Assembly (NCBI GenBank): GCA_964492895.1
Contig: CAZBLR010000024.1
Span: 1 to 26,916 of the forward strand
DNA length: 26,916 bases
Origin: DATLWN01 sp964492895
GTDB lineage: Bacteria > Pseudomonadota > Zetaproteobacteria > Mariprofundales > Mariprofundaceae
Reading direction: 5' to 3'
The notes beneath the pieces are model-generated. The model was not told the DNA's origin. It saw only the letters and a program-made list of their open reading frames with translations, and did no database searches. The position numbers and the translations under genes were made by a program. This document shows positions 23,001 to 26,916 of the stretch, piece by piece (within the stretch, counting starts at the first letter, position 1; each line of letters begins with the position of its first letter).

Positions 23001-23705
23001 ATGGCATTACTGAGGCTGGAGGGCATCGGCAAACGCTATCGCCAGGGCGAGGTCGAGGTGCAGGCCCTGCAGGATGTCGACCTGACGGTGGCGGAGGGGG
23101 AGTTCGCGGCCCTGGTCGGCCCTTCCGGTTCCGGCAAGACCACGCTGCTGAACATCATCGGCGGGCTGGACGCGCCGAGCCAGGGCCACGTGCACCTGAA
23201 CAACACCGAGCTGACCGCCCTGGACGAGGCGGCGCTGTCCGATTTCCGCCTGTTCCAGCTCGGCTTCATCTTCCAGGCCTACAACCTGGTGCCGGTGCTG
23301 TCCGCCCTGGAGAACGTCGAGCTGATCATGGTGCTGCAGGGACGCCCGGTGGCCGAGCGGCGCGAGCGGGCCGGCTACTACCTGGAGCTGGTCGGCCTGA
23401 AGGGGATGATGCATCGCCGTCCCGCGGCCCTGTCCGGGGGCCAGCAGCAGCGCGTGGCGGTGGCCCGGGCGCTGGCGGCCGGGCCGAGGCTGGTGCTGGC
23501 CGACGAGCCGACCGCCAACCTCGATTCGGAGAACGCCGCCGCCCTGCTCGACATCATGCACCGCCTGTCGCACGAGGAGAAAACCACCTTCATCTTCTCC
23601 ACCCACGACCCGCGCGTGATGGACCGGGCCGAACGCATCATCACGCTTCACGACGGTTCGATCGCCGGAGACCAGCGACACCAGACCCATGACCTGCCGG
23701 CCTGA
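23001..23705 (+). CDS. ABC transporter ATP-binding protein, LolD/MacB-like
   Basis: This 234-residue ATPase powers the permease pair encoded just upstream. Motifs in order are Walker A GPSGSGKTT (40-48), the Q-loop Gln92 in GFIFQAYNLVP, signature LSGGQQQR (144-151), Walker B LVLADEP ending at 170, the D-loop NLDSE, and the switch His202 in FSTHDP. FIFQAYNLVPVLSALENVE is typical of the LolD/MacB subgroup. AGGAGG precedes the ATG, five bases after the previous stop. Its 3' end overlaps the barrel gene by 17 bases. Substrate follows from the operon, not from this subunit. Confidence 0.95.
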   Translation: MALLRLEGIGKRYRQGEVEVQALQDVDLTVAEGEFAALVGPSGSGKTTLLNIIGGLDAPSQGHVHLNNTELTALDEAALSDFRLFQLGFIFQAYNLVPVLSALENVELIMVLQGRPVAERRERAGYYLELVGLKGMMHRRPAALSGGQQQRVAVARALAAGPRLVLADEPTANLDSENAAALLDIMHRLSHEEKTTFIFSTHDPRVMDRAERIITLHDGSIAGDQRHQTHDLPA

Positions 23706-24903
23706 GCGCTGGCTGGCTGCGCTGCTGCTGTTGCTTGCCCCGGCGGCGGCGCATGCGGTCGAGATGACGGGGCGGCTGTCGCTGCTCGGCGCCGCCGGCC
23801 AGGCCCGGCCGGGCGATCTCGGCTACGTCCCCGGCGGCGACAACCGCCAGCTGCTCGACCAGGAGAGCCTGAGGCTGATGCTGGACCAGGCCGATGCGAC
23901 GGGCGAATGGTCGGTCCATGCCAAGGTGCTGCGGCAGAACGCGGTGCGCTACCCCGTCACGGACCTGGGTCCGAGCGACCTGTTCCGCAGCCAGCATCTT
24001 TCCGGTTACTGGCAGAACGACCAGACTGGAGGGCATACCCGCCGCATCGGCTACGAGATCGACCGGGCGTTCTACAGGCTGAGATTGCAGCATCTGACGC
24101 TGTCGGTCGGACGCCAGCCGATCGACTGGGGCAGCGGCCGCTTCTGGCAGCCCTTGAACGTGTTCGGCGCCTTCGCACCGACGGATCTCGACACCGATTA
24201 CAAGCCGGGCATCGATGCCGCCGTGGCGGCGTGGTTCCCATCCGCCTTCTCCTCGCTGACCGCCGTCTACGTGCCGGTGCTGAACCGGCAGCTGACCACC
24301 CGGGCCAGCGGGGCGCTGCGCTATCGCCGGCAGGTCGGAGAGAATTCGGAGCTGTCGCTGCTGGCCGGCTCCGTGCTCGGGGACCGCGTGGCCGGCGGCT
24401 CGTTCGAAACCGATATCGGCGGCGTCGGCTGGCGCATCGAGGGCCGCTATACCACGGCGAACCACGGGTCGGTCTTCTGGATCACCGGCATCGACTACCA
24501 GTTCGCGGACAGCACCACACTCACGCTCGAGTGGTACGAGAACAGCGCCGGCGCGGCCAGTGAGGCGGATCTGGCCAGGGTCGTGGGCGAGCGGGCGGTG
24601 CGCTACGGGCTGCAGCAGCAGCTCGGGCGCCATGTGCTCGGGGTGGCGCTGAACCGGACGCTGACGCCGTTGCTGACCGGCAACTACCTGCTGTTGGCCG
24701 CAGGCCTGAAGAACGCCGGTGGCGGGGTGTCCCTGTCGCTGCTGCATCAGCTCAGCCTCGTCTATTCGCTGAGCAACGAGTCCGACCTGCTGTTCGCGCT
24801 GCTGGTCACCAGCGGCAAGGGGGTGAGTGCGGCCGGGGTACCGCAATCGGAGTTCGGCCATATCCCGGCCAATGCGATGCTGCGCTACCGGCTCTATTTC
24901 TAG
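23689..24903 (+). CDS. Predicted outer-membrane beta-barrel protein of the Lol-like operon
   Basis: This 404-residue protein has a signal peptide (ERWLAALLLLLAPAAAHA) and a mature part made of alternating amphipathic strands, for example YEIDRAFYRLRLQHLTLSVG and VFWITGIDYQFADSTTLTLEW. It ends in RYRLYF, a C-terminal aromatic strand of the kind used for outer-membrane barrel assembly. GRQPIDWGSGRFWQPLNVF is a motif shared with uncharacterised porin-like proteins. It overlaps the ATPase gene by 17 bases and ends the operon, so it is probably the outer-membrane component of that transporter. Barrel assignment is by pattern and not by a named family. Confidence 0.78.
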   Translation: MTCRPERWLAALLLLLAPAAAHAVEMTGRLSLLGAAGQARPGDLGYVPGGDNRQLLDQESLRLMLDQADATGEWSVHAKVLRQNAVRYPVTDLGPSDLFRSQHLSGYWQNDQTGGHTRRIGYEIDRAFYRLRLQHLTLSVGRQPIDWGSGRFWQPLNVFGAFAPTDLDTDYKPGIDAAVAAWFPSAFSSLTAVYVPVLNRQLTTRASGALRYRRQVGENSELSLLAGSVLGDRVAGGSFETDIGGVGWRIEGRYTTANHGSVFWITGIDYQFADSTTLTLEWYENSAGAASEADLARVVGERAVRYGLQQQLGRHVLGVALNRTLTPLLTGNYLLLAAGLKNAGGGVSLSLLHQLSLVYSLSNESDLLFALLVTSGKGVSAAGVPQSEFGHIPANAMLRYRLYF

Positions 24904-24913
24904 TCGTTCGGGT

Positions 24914-24929
24914 CTAGCCGGTCGGCTAG
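24914..24929. other. CTAG-flanked palindrome between convergent genes
   Basis: CTAGCCG-GT-CGGCTAG is a 7-bp inverted repeat with a two-base centre, in the 36-base gap between the barrel gene and the cyclic-nucleotide-binding gene. CTAG also occurs at the two flanking stop codons (24900 and 24940). It may act as a terminator hairpin or a protein site; there is no T-tract. Confidence 0.45.
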
Positions 24930-24939
24930 TGGATCGTGG

Positions 24940-26040
24940 CTAGTCGATGCCCCAGTCGCCGAGCTCTTCCTGCATCTGCTCGTTATGCGCCTGCACCCAC
25001 TGTTCGAAGTCGCCGTAGGCGTTCATGAAGGCCTGGAAGACGTGCCGCGGGATGCAGCAGATCAGGCTGTGGCCGACGGCGTTGAAGGCCACGTCCTTGG
25101 GCAGGTGGACGTGGTGGTCGACCTCGCCGAACAGGTCGCCCGTCTTCAGCTTGTACGTGTGCGGTTCGCCGTTGACGGAGAAACGGGCGATGACCGCACC
25201 ATGCACGACGAAGCAGCCGTGGTTGGCCTGGCTGCCCCCGATGGAGATGGCTTCCTCGTCCTGGTACTCGGACAGCTTCGATTCCTCGGACAGCCAGTTG
25301 CGGTCGGCCTCCGGGATGCTGTCGAAGGCAGGATGGCTGTGCGTCATGGCGTGGATCAGGCGCGAGCGCACCGTGTCCATCAGCCGCTCGCCGGCGATCG
25401 GCGAGCGCCGCATCAGCTCGGTGATCGAGGCATCCGAGAACTCGAGCACCAGCGCCGGCTCGACCGCCGTCACCGTCGCCGAGCGCGGCAGCTGGTAGAC
25501 GCAGGCGAATTCGCCGAAGTAATGGCCGGGCCCCAGCGTGTCCAGATCGATCCGGTGGCCGGATCCGGCAAGCAGGTGCACCCGCATATGCCCTTCCAGC
25601 AGCAGGTAGAAGTTGCGGCTGACCTCGCCCTGGCGCACGACGTCGGCGTTGGCGGTGAAGGACACCAGCCGGGCCTGGCGGATGAATTCCATGGCCTCGT
25701 GGTCGGACAGCTGGTCGATCAGCGTGAACACCTGGGAGGAGCCCGTTTCCAGGTCGATCGGCCCGTCGGTGGTCAGGCGTGCAATGCTGGCCAGCGCCTC
25801 GACCTCGTCGGTGTTCGGATGCTCGAGGTTGCGGCACATCTCCAGAAAGCCGATGGCGCTGCCGGACTTGCCGCGCGCCAGCATGCGTCGGGCCATACCC
25901 AGCGCCAGCTCCCGCGCCGCATCGATGTCGTCGGCGCCCTGCAGCATATGGATCAGCGGCCGGGCGATATGCAGGTCCTCCGGGAAGGTCCGGTGCAGAT
26001 CCGCATAGGCGGTGATCAATTCCTGGTCGTTGAGGGCCAT
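24940..26040 (-). CDS. Protein with two cyclic-nucleotide-binding domains
   Basis: This 366-residue protein has a helical N-terminal part (about 1-90, TPR-like in feel), a first cyclic-nucleotide-binding (CNB) fold (about 102-225) and a second (about 240-345). The first has a recognisable phosphate-binding cassette: FGEFACVYQLPRSATV with Gly176, Glu177 and Arg186. In the second, FGEVDHHVHLPKDVAF has Lys315 where the cassette Arg belongs, so it may not bind a nucleotide. No DNA-binding, kinase or cyclase output domain is present and there is no signal peptide. It is probably a cytoplasmic regulator acting by protein contact. It is convergent with the barrel gene and divergent from psd. Partner and ligand unknown. 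Confidence 0.85.
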   Translation of the reverse strand: MALNDQELITAYADLHRTFPEDLHIARPLIHMLQGADDIDAARELALGMARRMLARGKSGSAIGFLEMCRNLEHPNTDEVEALASIARLTTDGPIDLETGSSQVFTLIDQLSDHEAMEFIRQARLVSFTANADVVRQGEVSRNFYLLLEGHMRVHLLAGSGHRIDLDTLGPGHYFGEFACVYQLPRSATVTAVEPALVLEFSDASITELMRRSPIAGERLMDTVRSRLIHAMTHSHPAFDSIPEADRNWLSEESKLSEYQDEEAISIGGSQANHGCFVVHGAVIARFSVNGEPHTYKLKTGDLFGEVDHHVHLPKDVAFNAVGHSLICCIPRHVFQAFMNAYGDFEQWVQAHNEQMQEELGDWGID

Positions 26041-26112
26041 CGCCGGCTAGTCTAGTCGAAGATCAACGCTTGAACACCACCCGCGATATGGTGATGGCTT
26101 GGGCTTCAGGCT

Positions 26113-26772
26113 ATGATGGCGCCCATGTCGCAAACCGAACCCATTCCCGGCCGCCCGCGCGGCCGGCTGCCGCTGGCTCGCGAGGGCTGGCCCTTCATTC
26201 TCGGCGTGGCCGCCATCGCGATCGTGTTGGCGCTGCTGTGCTGGTGGATCGCCGCCGGCGTGGCGCTGCTGCTGCTGGCCTTCGTGCTGAATTTCTTCCG
26301 CGATCCCGAGCGCGCCACCCCGGCCGGGGATGCCTACATCTGCCCGGCCGACGGCAAGGTCGTGCGTGCCGAGGTGGGCGAGGGCGGCCTGCGCGTCGAC
26401 ATCTTCATGAACGTGTTCGACGTGCACGTGAACCGGGCGCCGATGTCCGGGCGCATCACGCATATGCAGTACACGCCGGGCAGCTTCATCAACGCCGCGG
26501 CCGAGAGCGCGAGCATCGACAACGAGCGCAACCGCTTCGAGATGGAGACCGACGACGGCCGGCACATCGCCTTCACGCAGATCGCGGGCCTGGTGGCGCG
26601 GCGCATCGTCTCCTATGTCGCCGTCGGCGACCATGTCGAGGCCGGCCAGCGCATCGGCATGATCCGCTTCGGTTCCCGCGTCGACTGCGAGATCCCGGCC
26701 GGCTACGCGCTGCGCGTCAAACCCGGCGAACGGGTCACGGCGGGGCTGACCGTGCTGGCGGAGAAGGCATGA
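26113..26772 (+). CDS. psd: Phosphatidylserine decarboxylase proenzyme (short form)
   Basis: Psd converts phosphatidylserine to phosphatidylethanolamine at the inner membrane. The 219-residue protein is the short type: hydrophobic N-terminus (about 28-60, LGVAAIAIVLALLCWWIAAG), FFRDPERATP, CPADGKVV, and IFMNVFDVHVNRAP. Self-cleavage to form the pyruvoyl group is expected between Gly187 and Ser188 in RFGSRVD. The start is uncertain: ATGs at 26113, 26116 and 26125 are all in frame, and only a weak CAGG is upstream. Its stop overlaps the pssA ATG (ATGA), giving a coupled pair for two consecutive steps. Confidence 0.95.
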   Translation: MMAPMSQTEPIPGRPRGRLPLAREGWPFILGVAAIAIVLALLCWWIAAGVALLLLAFVLNFFRDPERATPAGDAYICPADGKVVRAEVGEGGLRVDIFMNVFDVHVNRAPMSGRITHMQYTPGSFINAAAESASIDNERNRFEMETDDGRHIAFTQIAGLVARRIVSYVAVGDHVEAGQRIGMIRFGSRVDCEIPAGYALRVKPGERVTAGLTVLAEKA

Positions 26773-26916
26773 CCCGCGAACCCGGCAACGGCGAGGTGCG
26801 CCGCCGCGGCATCTACGTGCTGCCCAGCCTGTTCACGACGATGGGGCTGTTCGCCGGCTTCTACGCCCTGATCGCCGCCATCCAGGGGCGCTACGAGCTG
26901 GCGGCCTGGGCCATCA
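26769..26916 (+). CDS. pssA: CDP-diacylglycerol-serine O-phosphatidyltransferase (3' end outside window)
   Basis: Only the first 49 residues are present, cut by the window end. They read MTREPGNGEVRRRGIYVLPS followed by LFTTMGLFAGFYALIAAIQG, the N-terminal cytoplasmic stretch and first membrane helix typical of the integral-membrane PssA type that makes phosphatidylserine. GAGAAGG lies before the ATG, which overlaps the psd stop. Product of this enzyme is the substrate of Psd, which supports the call. Confidence 0.88.
   Translation, partial: MTREPGNGEVRRRGIYVLPSLFTTMGLFAGFYALIAAIQGRYELAAWAI

Noticed and set aside
24904..26060. CTAGTCGA repeats as attachment sites of a mobile element
   Set aside because: Eight bases is too short, the gene between has no mobile-element character and its composition matches its neighbours. 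Kept only as a low-interest observation.
1..26916. tRNA genes, CRISPR arrays, insertion sequences, toxin-antitoxin or phage genes
   Set aside because: None was recognised on either strand; every large frame is explained by housekeeping or envelope genes.

Overview
The window is GC-rich and gene-dense. It looks like a chromosomal segment of a gammaproteobacterium, probably a chemolithoautotroph. The gammaproteobacterial signs are slyX, a SrkA/YihE-type kinase, an E. coli IlvB-like acetolactate synthase behind a valine-rich leader peptide, and a psd-pssA pair. The autotroph signs are a CbbR-like LysR regulator divergent from a class II sugar-bisphosphate aldolase, and a beta-carbonic anhydrase. 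The genus cannot be fixed from this sequence. No tRNA, rRNA, CRISPR array, insertion sequence or prophage was found.

Layout. 1-2043 is the 3' half of rpoC, closed by a strong intrinsic terminator. 2118-3790 holds a c-type cytochrome lipoprotein with a repetitive Ala/Pro/Lys linker, a DUF1499 lipoprotein and a glyoxalase I. 3799-8211 is a carbon and bicarbonate region: a CbbR-like regulator reading left, and reading right a translationally coupled operon of aldolase-Dabb fusion, carbonic anhydrase, purE and purK. 8251-9099 is a membrane diguanylate cyclase. 9223-11237 is ilvB with promoter, leader peptide and attenuator. 11248-13580 holds slyX, srkA and an orphan transglutaminase-like gene.

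13710-18827 is a six-gene leftward run: xseB, ispA, dxs, an SH3-domain protein, an M48 peptidase and a TlyA-type rRNA methyltransferase. It combines isoprenoid precursor synthesis with envelope and ribosome maintenance genes. lipB (18926) diverges from it. 19614-24903 is a five-gene rightward operon resembling a Lol-type ABC system: LolA-like periplasmic protein, two FtsX/MacB-type permeases, a LolD-like ATPase and an outer-membrane beta-barrel. Its cargo is unknown. 24940-26040 is a leftward protein with two cyclic-nucleotide-binding folds. The window ends in psd and the start of pssA, the two steps that make phosphatidylethanolamine.

Four items deserve most attention: the ilvB leader/attenuator, which is a small gene with clear regulatory logic; the aldolase-Dabb fusion; the coupling of a Calvin-cycle-type aldolase and carbonic anhydrase to the bicarbonate-using purine genes purK and purE; and the five-gene Lol-like transporter with its own outer-membrane barrel. 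Most genes are ordinary housekeeping genes. Start sites were chosen from ribosome-binding sites and family N-termini, and many are GTG.
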